From JBCBSP01 sp964561235 (GTDB lineage: Bacteria; Pseudomonadota; Alphaproteobacteria; Caulobacterales; Maricaulaceae), in assembly GCA_964561235.1 (NCBI GenBank), contig CAZLOV010000040.1, positions 1 through 17,292 on the forward strand: a DNA stretch of 17,292 nt, written 5' to 3'. Below the pieces are notes generated by a model. That model had not been told where the DNA came from, did not search any database, and saw only the letters and a list, made by a program, of their open reading frames with translations. Position numbers and translations under genes: made by a program. Below, one piece after another: positions 7,830 to 14,832 of this stretch. How positions within the stretch are numbered: the stretch's first letter is position 1; the number at the start of each line of letters is the position of its first letter.

Positions 7830-8596
7830 GCGCGGCTGCGCTCTATGTCGGCCGAACGGTGCATGAGCGGCGCGCGCCGTTCACGCACCGGTTTCGCTAC
7901 GCGGTTGCGATGATGCTCGTCGATCTTGAGCGCCTGCCTGAGCTTTCGCATCTTTCATTCCTGTTTTCCCTTGAGAAGTTCAATCTCTTCTCCTTCCGGG
8001 AGCGCGATCATGGCGCGCGCGACGGCGGTTCGCTGAAGGCGTGGGCGCAAGCGCGGTTTTCCGAAGCCGGCATTGATCTGGACGGTGCGCGCATCCGTCT
8101 TTTGTGCAGCCCGCGCGTGCTCGGCTACGTATTCAATCCGCTGTCGGTCTATTTCGCCGAAGGCCCCGACGGCGAAGTCCGCGGCGTGATCTATCAGGTG
8201 CACAACACCTTCGGAGACGCACACGCCTATGTCGCGCCGGCGGGGCAGAGCCCCGAACGGCTTCAGCAGAGCGCCGACAAGGTCTTTCACGTCTCGCCGT
8301 TTTTTGACGTCGGCGGGGTTTACCGCTTTGTGCTTCGCCCGCCTGCGGAGCGCTTCCGGCTGACGATCTTCAAGCAACGCGAGTCCGGCGCGGACTTCCT
8401 CGCAACGCTCCTGCTCAAGCGCCGCGAAGCGACGACGCAGGGCCTGCTCAGGCTGTTCGCCGCCCAGCCGTTCTCCACCCTCAAAACCGTTGCGGGCATT
8501 CACTGGGAAGCGCTGCGTCTGGTGCTGAAAGGCGCGCGTTATCATCCCCGCCCGGCGCCGCCCCGCGCTGCGAGCCAAGGCCGCGCCGACGCCTAG
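7826..8596 (+). CDS. DUF1365 family protein (fatty-acid modification cluster)
   Basis: A 256-residue DUF1365 protein. The family is of uncertain biochemistry and is found almost always beside an FAD oxidoreductase and a CFA-type methyltransferase. Signatures are an N-terminal LYVGRTVHERRAPFTHRFRY (about 6-25), an FSFRERDHG block (about 55-63), RLLCSPRVLGYVFNPLSVYF (about 90-109), VHNTFGD, and KVFHVSPF near the middle. The ATG at 7826 overlaps the upstream stop as ATGA and fits the family N-terminus; the open frame extends further upstream, but that part lies inside the preceding gene. The end lies 75 bases before the methyltransferase start, a gap that holds a candidate promoter. In R. sphaeroides a relative has been linked to oxygen insertion in furan fatty acid formation; that link is from memory and is not shown by this sequence. 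Confidence 0.92.
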   Translation: MSAAALYVGRTVHERRAPFTHRFRYAVAMMLVDLERLPELSHLSFLFSLEKFNLFSFRERDHGARDGGSLKAWAQARFSEAGIDLDGARIRLLCSPRVLGYVFNPLSVYFAEGPDGEVRGVIYQVHNTFGDAHAYVAPAGQSPERLQQSADKVFHVSPFFDVGGVYRFVLRPPAERFRLTIFKQRESGADFLATLLLKRREATTQGLLRLFAAQPFSTLKTVAGIHWEALRLVLKGARYHPRPAPPRAASQGRADA

Positions 8597-8601
8597 GCAT
8601 T

Positions 8602-8630
8602 TGATCGGAGCGCTCCAAATGGTTTATTGT
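8602..8630 (+). promoter_or_regulatory. Candidate internal RpoE/ECF11-like promoter before the methyltransferase
   Basis: TGATCG (8602-8607), a 17-base spacer and TATTGT (8625-8630), in the only sizeable gap of the + strand block. It differs from the chrR -35 by one base and has a one-base shorter spacer, so it is the weakest of the three similar sites. Transcription would begin at about 8637, leaving a short leader before the ATG at 8672. In R. sphaeroides a CFA-synthase-type gene (cfaA) is an RpoE target, which makes a site here reasonable. Confidence 0.35.
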
Positions 8631-8671
8631 TTCTTCAGACTTCAAGCTGTGCGCCGGGAGCGCGACTTCTG

Positions 8672-9922
8672 ATGACCGCGGCTGCGTCTTTTTCTCCGAC
8701 GGCGGATCGAATTTTCACCGCCAGCGCCGACCTGATCCGTTCGCTCGGCGGCGTTCCGCGCAGCTTCCGCTTCGGCCTCAGCCTGCTGCTGAAACTCAAG
8801 TCCGGTTCGTTGACCGTCGTCCTGCCCGACGGGCGCGCGCTGCGCTTCGACGGCGAACGGCCGGGCGCCGACGCGGTTCTTGAAGTCCGCGACTACCGGA
8901 TGGTGCGCAAGGTGTTCGCCGGCGGCGATATCGGATTCGCTGAGGGCTACATGGAAGGCCTGTGGACGACGCACGATCTCGCCAAGGTGCTCGAGGTGTT
9001 CAGCGCAAACCTCGATAATCTCGACAACATCTCCGCCGGCGGCCCGCTTACCCGGTTCTTTCTGACGCTCCTGCACAAGCTCCGCGCCAACACCAAGCGT
9101 CAGGCGCGCAAGAACATCGAGGCCCATTACGATCTCGGCAACGATTTCTACGAGCTCTGGCTCGATCCCTCGATGACCTATTCCTCCGCGCGCTACACCG
9201 CTGGCGACATGTCGCTTGAGGACGCACAGCGGGAGAAGTACGCCGCCCTCGCCCGCTCGATCGACCTTCGCGAAGGCCATCACGTGCTGGAAATCGGCTG
9301 CGGCTGGGGCGGGTTCGCCGAGTATGCGGCCAAGGAAGTCGGCGCGCAGGTGACCTGCCTGACGCTCTCGCCCTCCCAGCGTGAATACGCGCTTGAGCGC
9401 ATTCAGATGAACCAGCTCTCCGAGAAGGTCGACATCAAGCTGCAGGACTATCGCGACGAAACGGGCGCCTATGACCGCATCGCCTCGATCGAGATGTTCG
9501 AAGCCGTAGGCGAGGAATACTGGCCGGCCTTCTTCGGCAAGGTGCGCGACTGTCTGAAGCCTGGCGGCAAGGCGGGCTTGCAGATCATCACCATCCGCGA
9601 CGACCTGTTCGAGACCTACAAGCGGCGCACGGACTTCATACAGCGCTATGTCTTCCCCGGCGGGGTGCTGCCAAGCTGCGAAAAGCTGGATGAACAGTTC
9701 AGGCAAGCCGGGCTGACGAAATTGTCCGCCGACATGTTCGCGCTGGATTACGCCCGCACGCTCAAGGCGTGGGGTGAACGCTTCCGCGCCGCATGGGACC
9801 AGATCCAGCCGATGGGCTTCGACCTGCGCTTCAAGCGGATGTGGGAGTTTTACCTCGCATACTGCGAGGCGGGCTTTCGCACCGGCCGCATCGATGTCGG
9901 CCAGTTCTCGCTCCAGCGCTGA
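8672..9922 (+). CDS. Cyclopropane-fatty-acyl-phospholipid synthase-family SAM methyltransferase
   Basis: A 416-residue enzyme of the CFA synthase family, which uses S-adenosylmethionine to methylate or cyclopropanate double bonds of membrane phospholipid acyl chains. The N-terminal domain contains the VRDYRMVRKVFAGGDIGFAEGYMEG block. Then come AHYDLGNDFYELWLD (about 151-165), MTYSSARY (about 168-175) and the SAM-binding motif VLEIGCGWGGFAEYA (about 205-219). SIEMFEAVGEEYW and FIQRYVFPGGVLPS, typical active-site blocks, follow. ATG 8672 was chosen because GGGAG (8656-8660) lies 11 bases upstream; an earlier TTG at 8627 falls inside the candidate promoter. It ends 9 bases from the convergent dehydrogenase. 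It could be a true cyclopropane synthase or a methyltransferase feeding methylated/furan fatty acids; the neighbouring flavoprotein and DUF1365 favour the second. Confidence 0.93.
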   Translation: MTAAASFSPTADRIFTASADLIRSLGGVPRSFRFGLSLLLKLKSGSLTVVLPDGRALRFDGERPGADAVLEVRDYRMVRKVFAGGDIGFAEGYMEGLWTTHDLAKVLEVFSANLDNLDNISAGGPLTRFFLTLLHKLRANTKRQARKNIEAHYDLGNDFYELWLDPSMTYSSARYTAGDMSLEDAQREKYAALARSIDLREGHHVLEIGCGWGGFAEYAAKEVGAQVTCLTLSPSQREYALERIQMNQLSEKVDIKLQDYRDETGAYDRIASIEMFEAVGEEYWPAFFGKVRDCLKPGGKAGLQIITIRDDLFETYKRRTDFIQRYVFPGGVLPSCEKLDEQFRQAGLTKLSADMFALDYARTLKAWGERFRAAWDQIQPMGFDLRFKRMWEFYLAYCEAGFRTGRIDVGQFSLQR

Positions 9923-9931
9923 GGCCTCGCC

Positions 9932-10738
9932 TTATTCCGGCGGTTTCGCCCAACCGGTCTGCGCGCGCACGATCCGGATGCGCCAGGCGTAGGGCAGCGC
10001 GTAAATCGCCTTCAGCACCCAGGTGAACCCGCGCGGGAACGTGATTTCAAATCGTCTCGACTTCAGGCCCGCCGCGATGCGTTTCGCCGCGGTCTTTGCG
10101 GACACCATCATCGGCTTGGGAAACGCATTGTCGTCCTGGGCCGGGGTCTCCACGAAGCCGGGCGTCACGCATTGCACGTGCACTCCGTAGCGCCAGAGCT
10201 CGATGTTCAGGCATTCCGCCATGTTGAGCAGACCCGCCTTCGTCGCCCCGTAAGCCGACGCCGTCGGCATGCCGCCGAAGCCGGTCGCCGAGGACACAAT
10301 CGCGATCTGGCCGCACCGGCGTTCGGCCATGCGCGGGTTGAGCGCGCTGATGCAGGCGGCCGTGCCTTCAAGATTGACCCGGAAGGTCTTCTGATAGTCC
10401 TCAAAGCGGGGGTTTTCCGCATTTATGCCGATGTAGATGCCCGCATTCAGCACGGCGAGCGCAACCGGTCCGAGCGCGTTCTCGATCGCGCCGACGGTAT
10501 CGGAGACGGCTTCCGCGTCCGTCGTGTCCACGGGAAAGGCGCGGATCTCGCCCTTGAGATCGGCTGAGAGCGCGGCGAGTTCCTGAAGCTTGTCCGCCGA
10601 GCGCGCCGACGCGGCCACCGTCCAGCCCTTGCGCGCAAGCAAGAGGGACAGCTCCCAGCCGATGCCGGAACTGGCGCCGGTGATCCAGGCGACGCCGTCC
10701 TTCGGCGTCATCGGACGCGGTTTGACGAGATCGTTCAT
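9932..10738 (-). CDS. Short-chain dehydrogenase/reductase (SDR)
   Basis: A 268-residue classical SDR that uses NAD(P)H. The cofactor motif TGASSGIG is at 20-27, the structural NAG at 98-100, the catalytic Ser at about 150 in VSSATG, and YGATK at 163-167 supplies the catalytic Tyr163 and Lys167. A basic residue after the second strand (SARS at about 44-47) hints at NADPH, but this is not decisive. The last 30 residues (FTWVLKAIYALPYAWRIRIV) are hydrophobic and could associate with the membrane. It is the last gene of the chrR operon; its ATG overlaps the photolyase stop as ATGA. The substrate is unknown. An SDR also occurs in the RpoE-controlled cluster of R. sphaeroides as I recall, so a lipid or oxidised-lipid substrate is a reasonable guess. 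Confidence 0.9.
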   Translation of the reverse strand: MNDLVKPRPMTPKDGVAWITGASSGIGWELSLLLARKGWTVAASARSADKLQELAALSADLKGEIRAFPVDTTDAEAVSDTVGAIENALGPVALAVLNAGIYIGINAENPRFEDYQKTFRVNLEGTAACISALNPRMAERRCGQIAIVSSATGFGGMPTASAYGATKAGLLNMAECLNIELWRYGVHVQCVTPGFVETPAQDDNAFPKPMMVSAKTAAKRIAAGLKSRRFEITFPRGFTWVLKAIYALPYAWRIRIVRAQTGWAKPPE

Positions 10739-12288
10739 GCGCGTTTGCGCTCCGTTTCCGGCTCGATGCCGATGGTTTCGAAAAATCGCCGTGAATCCTC
10801 ACGGATTGCAGCCTTCTTGGCGTCTGACATCTTCGCCAGCGTCTTGTAGATCATCCCGACGCGATGATTGCCCTTGAGGCGCTCTTCGTTCTCCATCAGG
10901 AAATTCCAGTACAAATAATTGAACGGGCACGCCTTCTCGCCGGTCTTTTCCTTCACCGAATAGGCGCAGCCCGAACAATAGTCGCTCATGCGGTCGATAT
11001 AGGCGCCGCTCGCGGCGTACGGCTTGGTCGCCATCACCCCGCCGTCGGCGTAGATCGCCATGCCGTGGACGTTGGGCGCTTCCACCCATTCATACGCATC
11101 AGCGTAGACGAGCAGATACCACTCATTGACCGCAGCCGGATCGACGCCGGCGAGCAGGGCGAAATTGCCCGTCACCATGAGCCGCTGGATGTGATGGGCG
11201 TAGGCGTGCTTCCGGGTGGTTTCCACGCAATCGCGGACGCACGCCATGTCGGTGTCGCCCGTCCAGTAGAAATCCGGCAGCGGACGGCGCGCCTCGAGCG
11301 CGTTTCGCTCGAGATAGTCCGGCATGAACCGCCAGTAGACGCCCCGCACATATTCGCGCCAGCCAAGGATCTGGCGGATGAACCCCTCGACTGCGTTGAG
11401 CGGCGCATTGCCGTTGCGCCATGCGTCTTCGGCCCTGCGGCAGGCGTCGAGCGGCTCAAGAAGGCCGGCGTTGAGATACATCGAGATGACGGAGTGGAAG
11501 AGAAACGCCTCCCCCTCCGCCATCGCATCCTGATAATCGCCGAATTGCGAAAGCGCGTTCTCGATGAACCAGTCGAGCTGCCGCGAGGCGCCGGCTGCCG
11601 TCACCGCATAACCAAACGGCTCCAGGTCGCCGAAATGATTGTGGAACCGGCGTTCGACCGCCTTCATCGCAGATACGGTCAGCGCGTCGGGCTCGACCCA
11701 GGCGCGCGGAGGGATCGCTGCGTCCTTCGGCAGCGCCTTGCGATTGTCCGCGTCGAAATTCCACTGACCGCCGGCGGGATCCCGCCCGTCCATGAGCACG
11801 TCGTGTTCGCGCCGCATCTCGCGGTAGAAGTATTCCATCGTCAGCCGCTTGCGGCCCTCCGCCCAGGCGGCGAAGCGGTCATGGCTGCAAAGAAACCGGT
11901 CGTCGCTGCGAATGTCGACGGGGACCCCGAAGCGGTCGCTCCAGCTCTTCACCTCTTCGAGGAGGCGCCATTCGCCCGGCTCGACCAGCACGACCCGGTC
12001 GAGCTCCGGACGGTCGTTGAGCGCCCGCTCGACCTCGCCGGCAAGCGAATGGGTGTTCGCTTCCGCCTCTATGTCGACATAGCGGACATTCAGCCCGTCC
12101 TGCGTCAGCGCCTCGGAGAAATGGCGCATGGCGCTGAACAGAAACGCGATCTTCTTCTTGTGGTGGCGGACATAGCTGGCTTCCTCGCCAACCTCCGCCA
12201 TCAGCACGAGATCGCCGTTGGCGACATCACGAAGAGAGGCGAGCGACCGCGTCAGCTGGTCGCCCAGAACAAGACGAAGCGACGGCAT
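10735..12288 (-). CDS. phrB: Bacterial (6-4) photolyase, FeS-type cryptochrome/photolyase (FeS-BCP)
   Basis: A 517-residue flavoprotein of the deoxyribodipyrimidine-photolyase-related (FeS-BCP/CryPro) group. Members repair pyrimidine (6-4) photoproducts under light and carry FAD, a ribityllumazine antenna and a [4Fe-4S] cluster. The start MPSLRLVLGDQL is typical. The four cluster cysteines are seen at 350, 438, 441 and 454 (SDYCSGC and EKACPFNY), the same numbers I recall for Agrobacterium PhrB. His365-His366 (AHHIQRL), Trp342, Trp390-Tyr391 and Met410 also coincide with active-site and electron-transfer residues of that enzyme. All key residues are present, so it should be active. R. sphaeroides CryB, a regulator of light-dependent genes, is in the same family, so a sensory role cannot be excluded. 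It starts 3 bases after the upstream gene ends and overlaps the SDR start. Confidence 0.95.
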   Translation of the reverse strand: MPSLRLVLGDQLTRSLASLRDVANGDLVLMAEVGEEASYVRHHKKKIAFLFSAMRHFSEALTQDGLNVRYVDIEAEANTHSLAGEVERALNDRPELDRVVLVEPGEWRLLEEVKSWSDRFGVPVDIRSDDRFLCSHDRFAAWAEGRKRLTMEYFYREMRREHDVLMDGRDPAGGQWNFDADNRKALPKDAAIPPRAWVEPDALTVSAMKAVERRFHNHFGDLEPFGYAVTAAGASRQLDWFIENALSQFGDYQDAMAEGEAFLFHSVISMYLNAGLLEPLDACRRAEDAWRNGNAPLNAVEGFIRQILGWREYVRGVYWRFMPDYLERNALEARRPLPDFYWTGDTDMACVRDCVETTRKHAYAHHIQRLMVTGNFALLAGVDPAAVNEWYLLVYADAYEWVEAPNVHGMAIYADGGVMATKPYAASGAYIDRMSDYCSGCAYSVKEKTGEKACPFNYLYWNFLMENEERLKGNHRVGMIYKTLAKMSDAKKAAIREDSRRFFETIGIEPETERKRA

Positions 12289-12291
12289 GGC

Positions 12292-12987
12292 TCAGCGGCG
12301 AATGGCGTCGTCGCGCGCAGATGCGGCCGACGCGTCGGGGTCCGCCCGGCGGCGATAGGTGATCTGCTGGTCGCGCGCGGTGAACGCCGTTGAAGCCCAA
12401 TCGTCTTCGCTGTCATACCAGAGATCGACCGTCAGCGTGCCCTCCAGCCGGAAGCGCCGGGCGTCCACGCTGCCGCCATCGGCCGGCACCGCTTCAGCGC
12501 CCAGCGGCTGAATCTCCACGGGCAAGGGCGCGCCGGTTTCGGTGTTGATGAGCTCAAGCGCGGTGGAAGGATATCCATGCCAGTGCGAGGACGGCAGCGC
12601 GTCGGCTGAATACTCAAACGTCCGCGGTCCGTCAGGCGTGACGCTTTCAACGATGAGGCGGCCGTCCTGCTGCGAGGCGGACACGCGCAGCTCGTCGCCG
12701 TCCTTGAGCGTTCGCGCTTCCAGGCTGACCAGCCGGCCGTTGCGCCAGCGCTCCACCGCATCGTGCTCATAGCGGAACACGGTGATCGGACCGAGGCCGG
12801 CGCGAAGCCGCACGCGGACCTCCGCAACCAGATCGCCGTCTTCTTCCCGGAAGCTCACGCTGTGCTCACCAAACCGGCTGTCGCCGCGGAACACATCAAA
12901 CGCAATCTCCTCGCCCGGCTGCGGCTGCGGCGCGACGGTGTCGTCAGGCGAAGCGATGGTGATCAGGGCGGCGAGCAAGAGCAGCAT
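12292..12987 (-). CDS. DUF6134-like putative secreted protein
   Basis: A 231-residue protein I place tentatively in the DUF6134 family, whose function is unknown. The first 15 residues (MLLLLAALITIASPD) form a short hydrophobic stretch that could be a signal peptide, so export to the periplasm is likely. The rest is rich in alternating polar and hydrophobic stretches suggesting a beta-sandwich: EEIAFDVFRGDSRFGEHSVSF near the N-terminus, a SSHWHGYPSTALELINTETG block in the middle and LWYDSEDDWASTAF near the end. ATG 12987 is well supported by AAGGAG 9 bases upstream (23 bases after the chrR stop); the open frame runs further upstream, but that part lies in chrR. It lies between chrR and the (6-4) photolyase in one operon, so it is presumably part of the light/oxidative stress response. 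Cysteines are absent from the mature part. Confidence 0.8.
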   Translation of the reverse strand: MLLLLAALITIASPDDTVAPQPQPGEEIAFDVFRGDSRFGEHSVSFREEDGDLVAEVRVRLRAGLGPITVFRYEHDAVERWRNGRLVSLEARTLKDGDELRVSASQQDGRLIVESVTPDGPRTFEYSADALPSSHWHGYPSTALELINTETGAPLPVEIQPLGAEAVPADGGSVDARRFRLEGTLTVDLWYDSEDDWASTAFTARDQQITYRRRADPDASAASARDDAIRR

Positions 12988-13010
12988 GGGGAGGACGCTC
13001 CTTAAAGATG

Positions 13011-13664
13011 TCAGAACAGGCCGAGCGCACGGTCGGCGAGGCCGTAGAGCGGGTTGCGGAACCGCCAGGCGCCGCGGCGCACGATCAGGCACACGCAGTC
13101 GTCATCACCTTCGACGCGGGGATGGTGGTCGACCCCCGGCCCCGCTTCGCAGACGTCGCCGGGCTGGTAGCGCCCGCTTTCGTCGCGGAAGGCGCCGGAC
13201 AGCACGAGCGTCAGCTCTTCGCCCGAATGGTCGTGGCGCGGCACGCCTCCACCCGGTTTCAGCTTGACCAGGCGAGCCTCAACGCCGTCGCCGGAGACTT
13301 TCCCAAGGCGGATCTCGCTCATCCCGCCCGGGCGGCGAGACCATTTCAGCCGCCCGCGCTGCTCCTCCGCCAGCGCCTGTTCCAGCGGGCTCGGGAAACG
13401 CCCGGAAACCGTCTGCGGAGGGGCTACGCGCGCGTTATCGGCCTCAGCCTCGGTGGTCAGGCCGAGCACGGCTGCGAACGCTGAAGGCGAGAGCGGCGCT
13501 TCAGGCGCGTCTTCGAAATAAAGGCCCCCGACGACCTCCGCGGTGGTGTAGCGGCGCGCCGTGTCGGGCCGCATGGCGACCGCGCAGCGCGCCAGCAGCG
13601 CCTCGGCGGGCGAGGCCGCCCCGCTGGCGAGGTCAAGGAGATGGGCGTCGTCAAGATGGTTCAT
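13011..13664 (-). CDS. ChrR-family cupin protein (anti-sigma-E factor-like), without most anti-sigma zinc ligands
   Basis: A 217-residue homologue of ChrR (213 residues in R. sphaeroides), the zinc anti-sigma factor that holds RpoE until singlet oxygen appears. The C-terminal cupin domain is intact: PRHDHSGEELTLVLSGAFRDE with His144, His146 and Glu150, then His180, in the same spacing as the R. sphaeroides zinc ligands. A CxC pair (190, 192) is also kept. The N-terminal anti-sigma domain keeps His3, but my alignment puts Ala28, Arg32 and Thr35 where the other ligands (His31, Cys35, Cys38) should be. ATG 13664 fits family length; there is no strong ribosome site, and the candidate -10 ends only 6 bases upstream. 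It is first of a four-gene operon. The sigma factor gene that normally precedes it is absent; cysK lies there on the other strand. Confidence 0.88.
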   Translation of the reverse strand: MNHLDDAHLLDLASGAASPAEALLARCAVAMRPDTARRYTTAEVVGGLYFEDAPEAPLSPSAFAAVLGLTTEAEADNARVAPPQTVSGRFPSPLEQALAEEQRGRLKWSRRPGGMSEIRLGKVSGDGVEARLVKLKPGGGVPRHDHSGEELTLVLSGAFRDESGRYQPGDVCEAGPGVDHHPRVEGDDDCVCLIVRRGAWRFRNPLYGLADRALGLF

Positions 13665-13670
13665 GTGTTC

Positions 13671-13699
13671 TCTTACGCAATCGGCTCGCTGGCGGATCA
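13671..13699 (-). promoter_or_regulatory. Candidate RpoE/ECF11-type promoter of the chrR operon
   Basis: On the minus strand TGATCC (complement of 13694-13699), an 18-base spacer, then TAAGA (complement of 13671-13675). This is the best match in the window to the R. sphaeroides RpoE promoter pattern (TGATCC, then TAAGA) as I remember it. It lies immediately before the chrR-family gene, as autoregulation would require. Only 6 bases separate the -10 from the ATG, so the transcript would start at or within a few bases of the start codon. Confidence 0.6.
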
Positions 13700-13788
13700 G
13701 CCCAGGCGCCGCGTTCAGGCGTTGCGCCTCCGCAGGCGGGCACCTAGCTTGATCGCGCCCCTCGCGAAGCCCCCACCGGAGCCAGATC

Positions 13789-14832
13789 ATGCCGCTTTCC
13801 CAAGGCCATGCCGGCAGCGTCGCCGACCTCATCGGGAACACCCCGCTGGTCAAGCTGCGCCGGGCGTCGGAGATGACCGGCTGCACCATCCTCGGGAAGG
13901 CCGAGTGGATGAATCCGGGCGGATCGGTAAAGGACCGCGCCGCGCTCGGCATCGTGCGCGACGCCGAGGCGCAGGGGCTGCTCAAGCCCGGCGGCACGAT
14001 CGTTGAGGGCACGGCCGGCAATACGGGCATCGGCCTTGCGATGGTCGGCAAGGCGCTCGGTTACAAAGTCGTGATCGTCTTCCCGCGCACCCAGTCCAAG
14101 GAGAAGCGTGACGCGATCCAGCTCATGGGCGCGGAGCTGATCGTCGTTGACGCCGTGCCCTACAAGAACCCGAACCATTATGCGCGCTATTCCGGTGCCC
14201 TCGCCGAGGAGCTGGCCAAGACCGAGCCGAACGGAGCCATCTGGGCGAACCAGTTCGACAATGTCGCCAACCGGAAAGCGCATTATGAAACCACCGGCCC
14301 GGAGATCTGGGAGCAGACCGGAGGCAAGGTCGACGGGTTCGTCGCGGCGGTAGGGTCCGGCGGCACGATCGGCGGCGTCTCCATGGCGCTCAAGGAGCGC
14401 CATCGCGACGTGGTGATCGGCCTCGCCGATCCCGGAGGCGCCGCGCTTTACGGATACTACGCCCATGGCGAACTCAAAGCCGAAGGCAACTCCATCACCG
14501 AAGGCATCGGTCAGAGCCGCATTACCGCCAATCTCGAGGGCGTCGAGATTGATGAGGCCTTCCGGATCCCTGACGAAGAGGCGCTGCCGATCCTGTTCGA
14601 TCTGGTCGTGGAGGAAGGTCTGTGCCTGGGCGGATCGGCAGGCGTCAATATCGCCGGCGCAATCCGGCTCGCGCGCAAGATGGGACCGGGCCACACCATC
14701 GTGACGATCCTGTGCGACCACGGCCAGCGCTATCAGTCGAAACTGTTCAATCCCGCGTTCCTGAAGGAGAAGGGCCTGCCCTGCCCCGACTGGCTGGAGC
14801 GCGAGCCGGTGGACCGGAAGAACCCGGACTAG
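13789..14832 (+). CDS. cysK: Cysteine synthase (O-acetylserine sulfhydrylase)
   Basis: A 347-residue PLP enzyme, fold type II, that makes cysteine from O-acetylserine and sulfide in the cytoplasm. It has LIGNTPLVKLRRASE near the N-terminus (14-28). MNPGGSVKDRAA (41-52) carries the PLP-binding Lys48. GTAGNTGIGLA (74-84) is the substrate loop, VGSGGTIGGVSMAL grips the phosphate, and GGSAGVNIAGAI is near the C-terminus. It is longer than E. coli CysK (323), as is common in alphaproteobacteria; cystathionine beta-synthase is an alternative reading, but no CBS regulatory domain is present. CGGAG lies 8 bases before the ATG. It is divergent from chrR across 124 bases and convergent with the binding-protein gene, whose stop shares CTAG (14829-14832). 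With metC nearby it suggests a sulfur amino-acid locus. Confidence 0.93.
   Translation: MPLSQGHAGSVADLIGNTPLVKLRRASEMTGCTILGKAEWMNPGGSVKDRAALGIVRDAEAQGLLKPGGTIVEGTAGNTGIGLAMVGKALGYKVVIVFPRTQSKEKRDAIQLMGAELIVVDAVPYKNPNHYARYSGALAEELAKTEPNGAIWANQFDNVANRKAHYETTGPEIWEQTGGKVDGFVAAVGSGGTIGGVSMALKERHRDVVIGLADPGGAALYGYYAHGELKAEGNSITEGIGQSRITANLEGVEIDEAFRIPDEEALPILFDLVVEEGLCLGGSAGVNIAGAIRLARKMGPGHTIVTILCDHGQRYQSKLFNPAFLKEKGLPCPDWLEREPVDRKNPD

Noticed and set aside
8733..8760. TGATCC inside the methyltransferase gene as another RpoE-like promoter
   Set aside because: It is within coding sequence and has no TAAGA- or TATT-like element at the right distance.
10864..12393. Long open frame (509 codons) on the + strand opposite the (6-4) photolyase
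   Set aside because: It mirrors a gene with full family motifs on the other strand; its translation has no recognisable domains and is the usual GC-rich antisense shadow.
13725..13738. CGCCT/AGGCG inverted repeat in front of cysK as a terminator or operator
   Set aside because: Only 5 paired bases, no T run, and such repeats are frequent by chance in this GC-rich DNA.
13665..14051. N-terminal extension of the chrR-family protein
   Set aside because: The frame stays open upstream across the cysK start, but ATG 13664 gives the normal ChrR length and the extra part has no family similarity.
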